Positions 8,043-16,924 of a DNA stretch of 64,000 nucleotides are shown piece by piece. Source of the DNA: DASUZB01 sp036377075 (GTDB lineage Bacteria; Actinomycetota; CALGFH01). A program made the translations under genes and the position numbers. The stretch spans positions 1 through 64,000 of the forward strand of contig DASUZB010000012.1 of assembly GCA_036377075.1 (NCBI GenBank), in the 5' to 3' direction. Position 1 is the first letter of the stretch. Each line of letters begins with the position of its first letter. The notes under the pieces were generated by a model. It was given only the letters and a program-made list of their open reading frames with translations, did not search any database and was not told the DNA's origin.

Positions 8043-11000
8043 ATGGCGATCTGTGCGCACTGCAGAGCGGAGAACCCTGAGTCGGCCCGCTTCTGCATGG
8101 AATGCGGCGATCCTCTGCCAGGGCAGCGACGCGAGGCGGCGTCCAAGGTGGTCACGATCGTCTTCACCGACGTGGTCGGTTCCACCAAGCTCGGGGAGGA
8201 CAAGGACCTGGTCGTCTTCCGTAACGTAATGACCAGGTTCTTCGACACGGCTCGGCAAGTCTTCGAGCAGTATGGCGGAACCGTGCAGAAATTCGTCGGT
8301 GACGCGATCGTCGCCGTGTTCGGCGTTCCCGTCCTCCACGAGAACGATCCGTACCGAGCCGTGAAGGCCGCCGACAACCTCTACGCCAAGCTGCCCGACC
8401 TGAACGTGGAGCTCGAGCGCGACTACAGCGTCACCCTCCGGCTGCACACCGGCGTCAATACCGGCGAGCTCGTCGTCGGTGAGCCCCTCGCCGCCTATCC
8501 GGTCGTGGTCGGCGACGTCGTGAACGTCGCCGCTCGGCTCGCCGAGGAGGCCAAGGACGGGGAGATCCTGATCACCGATGCGACCTACCGGATGGTCCGT
8601 GACGCGACCAAGGCCGAGCAGCTCGCGAAGCCGATCAACCTTCGAGGCCGGAGTCAGGCGACGGTGGCGTGGCGGCTGCTCGCCGTCCGCGACCATAGCG
8701 GCCGGGTTGCCCTGCCACACCGGTCCTCTTCGCCCTTGGTCGGACGCGAGCTGGACCTGGCCGGGCTCGAGCTGGAGTACCGCCGTGTCGAGCAGGAGGG
8801 ACGTTGCGAGCTCGTCGTGGTTCGGGGCGATGCCGGTGTCGGCAAGTCGCGCCTCGTCGAGGAGTTCACCCAAGCGGTGCGTCGGCGCAACGCGACCGTC
8901 CTGAGCCTTCGTTGTGCGCCGCCACACGGCGGCCCGGCCAGCAGTTCGCCGATCAGGGAGATGCTCCTTCAGGCCGCCCGCGCGCAGGAGAGTGATGCTC
9001 CTGAGCAGATCCGTGACCGCCTCGCCGAGATCGTCAGGGACGACCGGGTGACGTTGCACCTGTCCACGATCCTGGGCATCGACGACACGGTCCGCGCGCC
9101 GGATGAGATCAATCGCTCGCTGCGCCAGGTCCTCGAAGTCCTGGCGAGGAGCGGCACCGTAGTGGTGGTGGTCGACGATCTCCACTATGCGGAGACGAGC
9201 TTGCTCGACCTCATCGCGAACGTCGTCACCGCGGTTCGTGACGCACCCATCCTCCTGCTCTGCCTGGCCCGTCTCGAGTTCTACGACGAGCATCCCCACT
9301 GGGCGACCAACCTGGGCAACCAGATTCCGCTCCGTCCCCTCACGGCCAAGGACACCGAGCGGCTGGTCAGCAACCTGCTGAGCGGTGGCGAGGTCGACGC
9401 AGGGGTCAGCAAGCGAATCGTGCAGGCCGCCGAGGGGAATCCACTGTTCGTCGAGGAGCTCGTCACCATGCTGACCGAGCAGGGATCACTGCGGCTGATC
9501 GAAAACCGCTGGGAGGCCGCCGCCGACCTGAACGCGATCGAGACGCCGACGCAGATCCGGTACGTGCTCGGTGCGCGACTCGACCGCCTGAGCGACGCGG
9601 AGCGGGCGGCGATCGACTCCGCCGCGGTGATCGGCAGGCAGTTCGCCGCCACCGACGTGGTAGCGCTGGTCCCGTCCCTCGACGAGCAGGAGGCCACGCG
9701 GGTGCTGGCCAGCCTTGCTCGCAAGGAGCTGTTGCGGGTCGTGCCGGTCCAGACCATCCCCGCGGACGGCGGCAGCGACCGCTTCCGCTTCCGGCACGGG
9801 CTCATCCAGGAGGTCACCTACCGCACGATCGACAAGGAGACTCGCGCCGGGCTGCACGAGCGTTACGCCAACTGGCTCGACAACATGTCGCGGTCCGACC
9901 GGACCATCGCCCTCCACCTCGAGAGGGCCTACGAGTACCGGACCGAGCTGGGTGGCGACAACGAGACCACTCGCGCGCTCGCGCGGCGCGCCGGCGAACG
10001 GCTGGCGGTGGCCGGTCTCCGCAGGGGCGGTCGCGGAGAGTCGTCGGCTGACGCAGCGACCCTGCTGGCCCGGGCGGTCGAGTTGCTGCCGGAGAGCCAC
10101 CCGAGCTGGCTGACGACCTACCTCGAGCTCGCGCACGCACTCCGCGACAGGGACCTCACCAAGGCGATCGAGACCTACGACCGCGTGGCCGAACTGGCAC
10201 ACGCCGCCGGCGACGAGCGCACCGCCATGCATGCGGCGCTCGGGCGCCTCGAGGTGCAGTGGTACAACGGCCTGCGCAGCAACTGGGACCAGGGCCGCCC
10301 GGACATCGACCGGGCGGTACGGGTCTTCTCGAGCACCAATCCCGAGTTGCATGACGATCTTGGCTTGGCCAAGGCCAGGCGGCTGCTCGCCTACATGTAC
10401 GCCGCCAAGGGCCAATCGACCATGGCGCGGGAGGAGGCCGAAGAGGCCATCGAGGTAGTACAGCGTGCCAAGGACGACCGGCTCGAAGCGCAGATACGGC
10501 GCTTGTACGGCGTGATCCTGTTCTGGGGTCCGGCGCCCCTCGACGAGGTCGTCACCATCAACGAAGAGGCCCTCAGGTGGGCTCGACGCAAGGGCATGTA
10601 CAGCCTCGAGGTTGGCGCCCTGAGCCTGCTTGCCCGCGCCGCGGCGATGCGCGGCGAGATGACGGCGGCAAGGGACCTGAGCGAGCAGGCGCGCAGCGCC
10701 GTCGGGACGGATGAGGCCGAGCTGCTGACGGCAGCGGCAGACTCCATCTCTCAGGGTCTGATCGAGCTGTTGGACGACGACGTCGCTGCCGCCGAGCGAG
10801 CGCTCCGCCGAGGGTACGAGGCGTTGGAGCGGCGCCACGCGACAGCATCTCGCGCCAACGTCGCTGCCCTGCTCGCTCGCGTGCTCCTGCGGCAGGGCCG
10901 TGACCCGGAGGCGGAGCACTACACGCAGATCTGCGAGTCGCTCACCGCGCTCGGGCAGCTCGACACCCGTATCAAATGGCGCGGGATCCGTGCGGTCGTC

Positions 11001-11252
11001 ATGGCGCACCGTGGCGAGCTGGACGCGGCGGAGGACCTTGCCCGGTTCGCAGTCAAGCTCGCGAAGGGCTCCGAGCAGCTCGACTCCCAGGCGGAGGCGC
11101 TGACCGACCTCGCCGAGGTCCTGCGCGCGACGAAGGATCCAGCCAAGCATCGTGAAGCTGACGAACTGATCGAGCAGGCGATCGAGATGTACGAGAAGAA
11201 GGGCAACGTGGCAGCTCAGACGAAGCTCAGGCGGCCAGCGAACGCAACCTGA
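8043..11252 (+). CDS. Zinc ribbon / class III adenylate-guanylate cyclase / AAA ATPase / TPR signalling protein
   Basis: This 1069-residue protein has an N-terminal zinc ribbon (CAHC, then CMECG, residues 4-22), a class III nucleotide cyclase domain at about 35-215, a STAND/AAA domain with Walker A GDAGVGKS at 262-269 and Walker B VVVVVDDLHYAE, and a C-terminal half of TPR-like helical repeats. All canonical cyclase residues are visible: metal ligands D43 (FTDVVGST) and D87 (VGDA), substrate lysine K83, D158 in VVGDVVNVAARL, transition-state N161 and R165. The cyclase should therefore be active, in contrast to its paralogue at 1561-4989. The architecture suggests a switch in which the ATPase/TPR part senses a partner and controls cyclic nucleotide production. 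The signal is unknown. Confidence 0.92.
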   Translation: MAICAHCRAENPESARFCMECGDPLPGQRREAASKVVTIVFTDVVGSTKLGEDKDLVVFRNVMTRFFDTARQVFEQYGGTVQKFVGDAIVAVFGVPVLHENDPYRAVKAADNLYAKLPDLNVELERDYSVTLRLHTGVNTGELVVGEPLAAYPVVVGDVVNVAARLAEEAKDGEILITDATYRMVRDATKAEQLAKPINLRGRSQATVAWRLLAVRDHSGRVALPHRSSSPLVGRELDLAGLELEYRRVEQEGRCELVVVRGDAGVGKSRLVEEFTQAVRRRNATVLSLRCAPPHGGPASSSPIREMLLQAARAQESDAPEQIRDRLAEIVRDDRVTLHLSTILGIDDTVRAPDEINRSLRQVLEVLARSGTVVVVVDDLHYAETSLLDLIANVVTAVRDAPILLLCLARLEFYDEHPHWATNLGNQIPLRPLTAKDTERLVSNLLSGGEVDAGVSKRIVQAAEGNPLFVEELVTMLTEQGSLRLIENRWEAAADLNAIETPTQIRYVLGARLDRLSDAERAAIDSAAVIGRQFAATDVVALVPSLDEQEATRVLASLARKELLRVVPVQTIPADGGSDRFRFRHGLIQEVTYRTIDKETRAGLHERYANWLDNMSRSDRTIALHLERAYEYRTELGGDNETTRALARRAGERLAVAGLRRGGRGESSADAATLLARAVELLPESHPSWLTTYLELAHALRDRDLTKAIETYDRVAELAHAAGDERTAMHAALGRLEVQWYNGLRSNWDQGRPDIDRAVRVFSSTNPELHDDLGLAKARRLLAYMYAAKGQSTMAREEAEEAIEVVQRAKDDRLEAQIRRLYGVILFWGPAPLDEVVTINEEALRWARRKGMYSLEVGALSLLARAAAMRGEMTAARDLSEQARSAVGTDEAELLTAAADSISQGLIELLDDDVAAAERALRRGYEALERRHATASRANVAALLARVLLRQGRDPEAEHYTQICESLTALGQLDTRIKWRGIRAVVMAHRGELDAAEDLARFAVKLAKGSEQLDSQAEALTDLAEVLRATKDPAKHREADELIEQAIEMYEKKGNVAAQTKLRRPANAT

Positions 11253-11524
11253 CGCGAGCAAGTGTCAGCAACCTGACAGTCGTTCCGTCGTGGTCTGAGC
11301 GAGCATGGCACCCTCGAGTCGTCACCGTACTCAGGGTAGGACCGTGCCGTGGCATCCCTCGGAGGACGACGGATGCGAACTCTGCTGTTTGACCTGCGCT
11401 CCGCTGGCTTCGTTGCTGCGTTCGTGCTTCTGACCAGGTTGGCGGCTCCGCTCTTGGGGCGCGGGCTCCATTTGCGTACCCACGTGCAGCACCGGACGGC
11501 CACGCCGAAGCCATCCTGACGCGC

Positions 11525-12856
11525 GTGACCCAGTGGTGGGCTGAGCGCGCCTGGCTTGGGGGCGAGCACGTCGCCGAGCGGGTACTGATCCAGACCGACG
11601 GCGAGCGGGTGACCGCGGTGGAGGCCGGCCGGGACGCCCCGGCGGGCGCTCGGCGACTCTCGGGTCTGGTCCTTCCCGGGCTGGCCAACGCGCACTCGCA
11701 CGCCTTCCACCGGGCACTGCGGGGCCGCACGCACGCCGGGCGGGGGGACTTCTGGTCCTGGCGGGAGCGGATGTACGAGCTGGCGGGGCGGCTGGAGCCC
11801 GACGGCTACCTCGCGCTCGCCCGCGCCGCCTACGCGGAGATGGCCCTGGCCGGTATCACCGCCGTGGGCGAATTCCACTACCTGCACCATCCGCCCGGTG
11901 GGGGCCGTTACGCCGACCCCAACGCCTTCGGCGCCGCCCTGGCGTCGGCCGCGGCCGACGCCGGCGTGCGCCTCACCCTGCTCGACGCTTGCTACCTTCA
12001 GGCCGACGTGGACGGCAGCCCGCTCGAAGGGCCGCAGCTTCGCTTCGGCGACGGCGACGCGGAAGCCTGGGCGGCGAGGGCCTCCGCCTTGGGCGACGGT
12101 GCCGTGCGCGTCGGCGCGGCGATCCACTCGGTGCGGGCCGTGCCGGCCGCCGCCATGCGGGTGGTCGCGGCCTGGGCCACCGAGCGGGATGCCCCGCTCC
12201 ACCTGCACCTGTCGGAGCAGCGCCGTGAGAACCAGGCGAGCCTGGCCGCCACCGGGCTGACGCCGGCCGCGCTCTGCGCCGGGAACGGCGTGCTCGGCCC
12301 GCGCACCACCGCGGTGCACGCCACCCACCTGGACGACGGCGACGTCGGGCTGCTCGGTAGCAGCGCCACCGCCGTCTGCATGTGCCCCACGACCGAGCGC
12401 GACCTGGCCGACGGCATCGGCCCCGCAGGCCGGCTGGCCGCGGCCGGGTCGCCGCTCGCCCTCGGCTCGGACAGCCACGCGGTGGTCGACCTGTTCGAGG
12501 AGGCCCGTGCCGTCGAGCTGGACGAGCGCCTGGCGACCGGCCGGCGCGGCCATCACCGCCCGAACGACCTGCTCGCCGCCGCCACCGAGGGCGGCATGCG
12601 CGCCCTCGGCCGGCCCGAGGGCGGCGCCATCGCCCCGGGCAGGCTGGCCGACCTGGTGGCCGTGCGGCTCGACACGCCCCGCCTCGCCGGCGCTCCCGCC
12701 GACGACCTGCTCGCCGCCGTCGTGTTCGCGGCCAGCGCCGCCGACGTCTCCGACGTGGTCGTCGGCGGCCGCCAGGTCGTCGCCGACGGCCGCCACCTCC
12801 TGGTCGGCGACGTCGGCGCCGCCTTGGACAAGGCCATCCGCGCGGTGACGGATTGA
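11525..12856 (+). CDS. hutF: Formimidoylglutamate deiminase (HutF)
   Basis: A 443-residue amidohydrolase with GTG start. Metal-ligand motif NAHSHAFHRALRG (H57, H59), a WSWRERMY stretch typical of HutF, the HLHLSEQ and HATHLDD histidines and the GSDSHA aspartate match the formimidoylglutamate deiminase branch. That enzyme converts N-formimidoyl-L-glutamate to N-formylglutamate and ammonia in the histidine degradation route. Other hut genes (hutH, hutU, hutI) are not in this window, so the gene is either detached from them or they lie elsewhere. The product is cytoplasmic. A guanine-deaminase-like amidohydrolase is the main alternative, but WSWRERMY favours HutF. Confidence 0.85.
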   Translation: MTQWWAERAWLGGEHVAERVLIQTDGERVTAVEAGRDAPAGARRLSGLVLPGLANAHSHAFHRALRGRTHAGRGDFWSWRERMYELAGRLEPDGYLALARAAYAEMALAGITAVGEFHYLHHPPGGGRYADPNAFGAALASAAADAGVRLTLLDACYLQADVDGSPLEGPQLRFGDGDAEAWAARASALGDGAVRVGAAIHSVRAVPAAAMRVVAAWATERDAPLHLHLSEQRRENQASLAATGLTPAALCAGNGVLGPRTTAVHATHLDDGDVGLLGSSATAVCMCPTTERDLADGIGPAGRLAAAGSPLALGSDSHAVVDLFEEARAVELDERLATGRRGHHRPNDLLAAATEGGMRALGRPEGGAIAPGRLADLVAVRLDTPRLAGAPADDLLAAVVFAASAADVSDVVVGGRQVVADGRHLLVGDVGAALDKAIRAVTD

Positions 12857-12903
12857 GTCCCGAACTGCCAGGCCGGCACGGGGGCGGGGTGCGGCGGGAC
12901 AAG

Positions 12904-12924
12904 GTGACCGGCTCGACCGGTCAC
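12904..12924 (+). terminator. Hairpin downstream of hutF
   Basis: GTGACCGG, loop CTCGA, CCGGTCAC: a perfect 8-bp stem 48 bases after the stop of hutF. There is no T-run, as is usual for terminators in very GC-rich genomes. Confidence 0.45.
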
Positions 12925-13034
12925 GGTGGTATTGGCACGGGCCGCCCTGGCTCCCTATGGTTCAGGGGCTTCGTCCGCGGCCCCGGTGGGGGCGCGGGCA
13001 GCGGACGCCGTACCGACCGGGAGGAGGCATCGCC

Positions 13035-13424
13035 GTGCAAGTGCGCAACTTGATGAAGGTCCCCGTGGTGTCGATCGAGCCGGACCGCTCGGTCCGGGAG
13101 GCCGCCCGGCTCATGCAGGACAACGTGATCGGCTCGGTGGTGGTGCAGGAGAGCGGCCGCACGGTCGGCATCATGACCGAGCGGGACGTGCTCCGCGCCG
13201 TGGCCGACGGCCGCGACGTCGAGCAGACCAGCGTCGACGACCTCATGACCAAGAAGCTCGTCAGCGTCGGACCGAACTTCGACGTGGTGGTGGCCGCGAG
13301 CGTGATGACCGCGCACCGCATCCGCCACCTGGTGGTGCAGGAGGAGGACCGTGTGATCGGCGTGCTCTCCCTGCGCGACGTGCTCTCCACCTTCCTGCCC
13401 GAGCAGGTGCACGACCAGGCCTGA
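13035..13424 (+). CDS. CBS-domain-pair protein
   Basis: The 129-residue product is a single Bateman module made of two CBS repeats: LMKVPVVSIEPDRSVREAA and IGSVVVQESGRTVGIMTERD in the first, DLMTKKLVSVGP and IRHLVVQEEDRVIGVLSLRD in the second. Free-standing CBS pairs bind adenine nucleotides and often regulate partner proteins or respond to energy state or stress. The start is taken as GTG 13035, because GAGGAGG at 13021-13027 sits 7 bases ahead. An in-frame ATG at 12957 would add an arginine/proline-rich non-homologous stretch. Confidence 0.88.
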   Translation: MQVRNLMKVPVVSIEPDRSVREAARLMQDNVIGSVVVQESGRTVGIMTERDVLRAVADGRDVEQTSVDDLMTKKLVSVGPNFDVVVAASVMTAHRIRHLVVQEEDRVIGVLSLRDVLSTFLPEQVHDQA

Positions 13425-13453
13425 GGTAGGCGCCCCTCCTCCTCGGGCCTACC
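13425..13453. terminator. Bidirectional hairpin between convergent genes
   Basis: GGTAGGC (13425-13431) pairs perfectly with GCCTACC (13447-13453) in the 31-base gap between the converging CBS and VOC genes. It could end transcription from either side. Confidence 0.5.
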
Positions 13454-13455
13454 GC

Positions 13456-14235
13456 TCACGCCTCGGGCAGGCGGATCACGTCGAAGACCGCGCCCCGCGG
13501 GTCGCGCAGCAACGCGAAGCGGCCGTTGGGGGAGTCGGTCGGCGGCAGGTTCACCCCGGCGCCGAGCTCGGTGGCCTGCTTCACCACGGCGTCGGTGTCG
13601 GCGACGGCGAAGTACGGCGCCCAGTGGGCCGGGACCTCGGCCGGCCAGTCCGCGGTCATCTGCATGACGCCCCCGGCCATCCTGCCCTTGACCGAGAAGG
13701 TCGCGTAGGGCGGGCCGCCCTCTCCGGTGTCGACGTCGTCCCAGCCGTGGCCGAACACGGCCGTGTAGAAGCGCTTGGCGGCGTCGATGTCACGGGTTGC
13801 CAGCTCGTGCCAGCAGACCGCGCCGGGCTCGTTGACCAGCTGCGCCCCGAAGTGGCGGCCGGCCTGCCACATGCCGAACACGGCGCCGGTCGGGTCGGTG
13901 ACGACCGCCATGCGCCCCTCCTCGCCGACGTCCATCGGCGGCATGTCGACCGTGCCGCCGGCCGCGGTGGCGCGCCCGACGGCAGCGTCGACGTCGTCGA
14001 CCGCGAAGTAGGTCGTCCAGGCGGTCGGCACGCCCTCAGGGGCGGGCTCGCCGCTGATGCCGGCCACCGGCTTCCCGCGCACCTCGCACATCGTGTAGTA
14101 GCCGAGCTCGCCCGTGCCGACCTGCAGCTCCCAGCCGAACAGCTCGCCGTAGAACCGCCGCGCCGCGGCCGGGTCGCTGGTCATGAGGTCGGTCCACGAC
14201 GGCGTGCCCGGCTCGTACGAACTCACCTCGGCCAT
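13456..14235 (-). CDS. VOC family protein with two glyoxalase-like domains
   Basis: The 259-residue product repeats the VOC (glyoxalase/bleomycin-resistance/dioxygenase) fold. The first copy begins GTPSWTDLMTSDPAAARRFYGELFGW, of which the DLMTSDPAAARRFY part is a hallmark, and the second begins ELATRDIDAAKRFYTAVFGHGW. Each ends with a DPTGAVFGMWQ or DPRGAVFDV element. This branch resembles the two-domain hydroxylase proteins of actinomycetes. The start at 14235 is set by AGGAGGT five bases before the ATG; an ATG 18 bases further upstream overlaps that site. The substrate is unknown. Confidence 0.88.
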   Translation of the reverse strand: MAEVSSYEPGTPSWTDLMTSDPAAARRFYGELFGWELQVGTGELGYYTMCEVRGKPVAGISGEPAPEGVPTAWTTYFAVDDVDAAVGRATAAGGTVDMPPMDVGEEGRMAVVTDPTGAVFGMWQAGRHFGAQLVNEPGAVCWHELATRDIDAAKRFYTAVFGHGWDDVDTGEGGPPYATFSVKGRMAGGVMQMTADWPAEVPAHWAPYFAVADTDAVVKQATELGAGVNLPPTDSPNGRFALLRDPRGAVFDVIRLPEA

Positions 14236-14385
14236 CTCTACCTCCTGTGTCATGCGTCGAGAAGTTGGCAGGGTTTGGTCTTGCTCGGGTCGGGATCCTC
14301 CGTCTTCGGAGGGGCTCCCCGTCCGTGTTCGCGTGAGCGTGGGTAGGCGACCGGAAGTAGGTCTGGCGCGGTGTGCGGCCTCCGA

Positions 14386-14772
14386 TCAGGGGCGGCGGCC
14401 CGCAAGGACGCAGAACTCGTTCCCCTCCGGGTCGGCAAGTACGACCCAGCTCACATCGCCTTGGCCGACGTCGGCGTGTCGAGCACCTAGGTCGAGCAGG
14501 CGACGGACCTCTTCGTCCTGCTCCCTGTCGGTTGGGTTGACGTCGAGGTGCAGCCTGTTCTTGACGGTCTTGCCCTCGGGCACGCGCGCGAACGTCAACG
14601 CCGGTGGCACTGGGCCAAGGCGGTCCTTGCCTTCAGGCACCGTAGGGGAGCCAATTGTGACAATTTCGTCGTCTTCGCCCTGCACCTCGTAGTCGAGGAC
14701 CGAGCACCAGAACCGGGCGAGACCGTTGGGATCGGCACAGTCGATGACAAGCTCGGTGAACTTACTGGTCAT
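14386..14772 (-). CDS. VOC family protein, probably SOS-controlled
   Basis: A 128-residue single-domain VOC/glyoxalase-like protein: TELVIDCADPNGLARFWCSVLDY at the N-terminus, RLHLDVNPTDRE in the middle and WVVLADPEGNEFCVLAGR at the end, typical of the glyoxalase_6-type family. The ATG at 14772 is preceded by GGGAGG with 7 bases spacing, which rules out the longer in-frame extension. A perfect actinobacterial LexA-type box lies 73 bases upstream (14845-14860), implying induction by DNA damage. Members of the fold include bleomycin-binding proteins, so a role in antibiotic or damage tolerance is possible but is inference. Confidence 0.88.
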   Translation of the reverse strand: MTSKFTELVIDCADPNGLARFWCSVLDYEVQGEDDEIVTIGSPTVPEGKDRLGPVPPALTFARVPEGKTVKNRLHLDVNPTDREQDEEVRRLLDLGARHADVGQGDVSWVVLADPEGNEFCVLAGRRP

Positions 14773-14844
14773 GTCAGGACCTCCCATCTCGACCGCTCGA
14801 CGCAACCCCTGCCGGAAAGGTTGACTCACTCCACCTGGTAGGAG

Positions 14845-14860
14845 TCGAACATACGTTCGA
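14845..14860 (-). promoter_or_regulatory. LexA-type SOS box
   Basis: TCGAACATACGTTCGA is a perfect palindrome with a 4-base centre and matches the actinobacterial LexA consensus TCGAAC-N4-GTTCGA at every defined position. It lies in the promoter region of the minus-strand VOC gene, whose start is at 14772. No other copy was noticed in the window. Confidence 0.75.
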
Positions 14861-14962
14861 ATCAATAGGAGCATAGCTGGACCGCGCGACAGGGTCTTCC
14901 CCGCCACCATCCCACCTTCGCCCGCCGAGCTCACTCCCCCGAACGGGCCATCAGGCGCACGG

Positions 14963-15298
14963 TCAGTAGACCCGGCCACCGGGCCTGGCCGGCCGGCTCG
15001 GGACGAGCAGGGAGAGGCCGCCGTCCTGTGCCGGCACGCCGAGCAGCAGCACCTCGGAGTTGAAGCCGGCGATGTTCTTCGGGTGCAGGTTGACGACCGC
15101 GACGAGCTGGCGGCCGAGCAGCTCCTCGGCCTGGTAGTCACGCTTCGCCTGGGCGCTCGACCACTTCACGCCGACCTCCGGGCCGAAATCGACCTGCACC
15201 TTGTAGCTCGGCGTGCGCGCCCGGGAGAACTCCTCGACCGCCATGACCAGGCCGGTGCGCATGTCCACCCTGTCGAAGTCGGCGTACTCGATCGCCAT
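14963..15298 (-). CDS. csaA: CsaA-type tRNA-binding-domain protein (export-related chaperone)
   Basis: The 111-residue product is a stand-alone EMAP/tRNA-binding OB fold. FDRVDMRTGLVMAVEEF, YKVQVDFG, KWSSAQAKRDYQAEELLGRQ, VVNLHPKNIAGFNSEVLLLG and the final RPGGRVY match CsaA along the whole length, and the size is normal for the family (about 110 residues). CsaA is a dimeric chaperone reported to bind preproteins and SecA in Bacillus and also to have tRNA-binding capacity. Its role in actinomycetes is not established. No operon partner is obvious; the upstream gene HhH-GPD is divergent. Confidence 0.9.
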   Translation of the reverse strand: MAIEYADFDRVDMRTGLVMAVEEFSRARTPSYKVQVDFGPEVGVKWSSAQAKRDYQAEELLGRQLVAVVNLHPKNIAGFNSEVLLLGVPAQDGGLSLLVPSRPARPGGRVY

Positions 15299-15497
15299 CG
15301 CTCAGCCTCCATCCGGTCGGCAAGGACGGCGCTCATGTGCTGGCGCCGCCGGCGCGGGTGACTCTTGCGGCCCCACCCGGCGGCCGTCAACGCGGTCGCC
15401 TCGACCAGTCCGGTCCGTGGCGTCGAAGGCCCTCCCCAACTGAAGGCGGCGCTACGCTACCGCCTGACGGGGGAGAGGACCTACAGGGGGGACGAGG

Positions 15498-16079
15498 GTG
15501 GCCACGCCGAAATTGCAGCTCGCGCAGGACCCGGAGGCCGACGGGCTGCTCGCCCGCGACCCGCTCGCCCTGCTGATCGGGATGCTGCTCGATCAGCAGT
15601 TCCCGATGGAGCGTGCCTTCGCCTCACCCTGGCTGCTGGCGCAGCGGCTGGGCGTCACCGAGCTGGACCCGGCCGCGATCGCGGCCCACGACCCGGAGGA
15701 CTTCGCCAGGCTGATGGCCGGGCCGCCGGCGCTGCACCGCTACCCGGCTGCGATGGCCGGGCGGGTGCAGGTCCTCTGCCGCCTCGTCGTGGAGACGTAC
15801 GGGGGCGACGCGGCCGCACTGTGGCGCGGCGCGCCGAGCGGCGCCGAGCTGCTGCGGCGGATCAAGGCCCTGCCCGCCTTCGGCGAGCAGAAGGCGCGCA
15901 TCCTCGTCGCCCTGCTCGGCAAGCAGCTCGGCGTCGACCCGCCCGGCTGGCGGGAGGCCGCCGGCCCCTACGGCGAGGAGGGCAGCCGCCGCTCGGTGGC
16001 CGACGTGACCGACGCCGACAGCCTCGCCGCCGTGCGCGCCGCCAAGCAGGCGGCCAAGCGCACCGCCCGCGGCGCCTGA
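15498..16079 (+). CDS. HhH-GPD-type base-excision repair-like protein
   Basis: A 193-residue protein with GTG start. DPLALLIGMLLDQQFPMERAFASP, the LMAGPPALHRYPAAMAGRVQ segment and LPAFGEQKARILVALLGK (a helix-hairpin-helix) place it in the short HhH-GPD group related to endonuclease III/AlkA glycosylases. No Fe-S cysteine cluster is present. The catalytic lysine of bifunctional enzymes is not obvious, so it may be monofunctional or non-catalytic. The lysine/arginine-rich tail could help DNA binding. It lies near the SOS-box VOC gene, but on the opposite strand with no shared promoter. Confidence 0.8.
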   Translation: MATPKLQLAQDPEADGLLARDPLALLIGMLLDQQFPMERAFASPWLLAQRLGVTELDPAAIAAHDPEDFARLMAGPPALHRYPAAMAGRVQVLCRLVVETYGGDAAALWRGAPSGAELLRRIKALPAFGEQKARILVALLGKQLGVDPPGWREAAGPYGEEGSRRSVADVTDADSLAAVRAAKQAAKRTARGA

Positions 16080-16199
16080 GCCACCGGGCGCCCTCTCGGC
16101 CAGCCCGTCACGCCCCGGCGGGGCCGGTCGGCCTCGGCGATCCACCGGCTCGACGGCCGCCTCCCAGGGGATGCTTGCATCTGTATGAACGCCCCCGTA

Positions 16200-16215
16200 T
16201 ATTCGACGCCGAATA
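16200..16215. promoter_or_regulatory. Candidate PadR operator
   Basis: TATTCG-ACGC-CGAATA is a perfect 6-4-6 palindrome ending 19 bases before the padR-type start codon, upstream of its ribosome binding site (GGCAGGAGAA). The position suggests autoregulation and possibly control of the downstream ABC exporter. Confidence 0.5.
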
Positions 16216-16234
16216 CTAGGGGCAGGAGAAACTG

Positions 16235-16909
16235 ATGACCTCGAAGCGGAAGGTGGCCAACCCGCTCGCCCTGGCGGTGCTCGGCGTGCTCCTGGAGCGG
16301 CCGATGCACCCCTACGAGATCGGGTTCACACTGCGCCACCGCCACAAGGAGGACAGCATCAAGCTCAACTACGGCTCCCTCTACACCGTGGTCGACGCGC
16401 TGCAGCGCGAGGGCATGATCCGCGCCAAGGAGACCGTGCGCGAGGGCCGGCGGCCGGAGCGGACCGTCTACGCGCTCACCGACGCGGGCCGGGACGAGTT
16501 CTACGACTGGCTGCGCGAGCTGCTGCGCGCGCCGGTCAAGGAGTTCCCGCAGTTCCTTGCCGGGCTCGCCCAGATCCCGGCGCTGCTGCCGCCCGACGCC
16601 GCGGCCGTCCTCGAGGAGCGGGCGGTCCGCCTGGAGGCGCAGATCCAGGAGCGGCGATCGCTCTGGGAGACCCTCCTGCGCGAGAACCGCCTGCCGCGCG
16701 CCGTGCTGATCGAGGACGAGTACCAGCTCGCGATGCTCCGGGCCGAGTTGGACTGGGTCCGCGGGGTCGTGCGCGAGATCGAGAGCGGCGAGCTCGCCTG
16801 GTCCTACCCCGAGCTGGAGGAGCTCTCCAAGCGGACCTGGGCGGAGGCCCGTCCGCAGCGGGAAGGCGCGAACCGGAGCGGACCGCGAGCGGGGGAGGTG
16901 CGCCGGTGA
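16235..16909 (+). CDS. PadR family transcriptional regulator
   Basis: The 224-residue product starts with the PadR winged helix (LALAVLGVLLERPMHPYEI, then KLNYGSLYTVVDALQREGMI and GRRPERTVYALTDAGRDEF). A C-terminal alpha-helical dimerisation domain of the VirR/AphA type follows. PadR regulators next to DrrAB-like exporters commonly repress the exporter until a substrate binds. Here the ABC genes follow 176 bases downstream on the same strand, with a strong hairpin between. The far C-terminus (ARPQREGANRSGPRAG) is disordered. Confidence 0.92.
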   Translation: MTSKRKVANPLALAVLGVLLERPMHPYEIGFTLRHRHKEDSIKLNYGSLYTVVDALQREGMIRAKETVREGRRPERTVYALTDAGRDEFYDWLRELLRAPVKEFPQFLAGLAQIPALLPPDAAAVLEERAVRLEAQIQERRSLWETLLRENRLPRAVLIEDEYQLAMLRAELDWVRGVVREIESGELAWSYPELEELSKRTWAEARPQREGANRSGPRAGEVRR

Positions 16910-16924
16910 GCTGAGCTGCGACGA

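Noticed and set aside
14845..14870. tRNA-like TpsiC sequence (GTTCGAATC)
   Set aside because: No acceptor stem, anticodon arm or 3' CCA context fits. The palindrome is better explained as a LexA box.
14773..15141. N-terminal extension of the SOS-box VOC gene
   Set aside because: The extension is arginine/serine-rich and would bury the LexA box inside the gene. GGGAGG before ATG 14772 sets the start.
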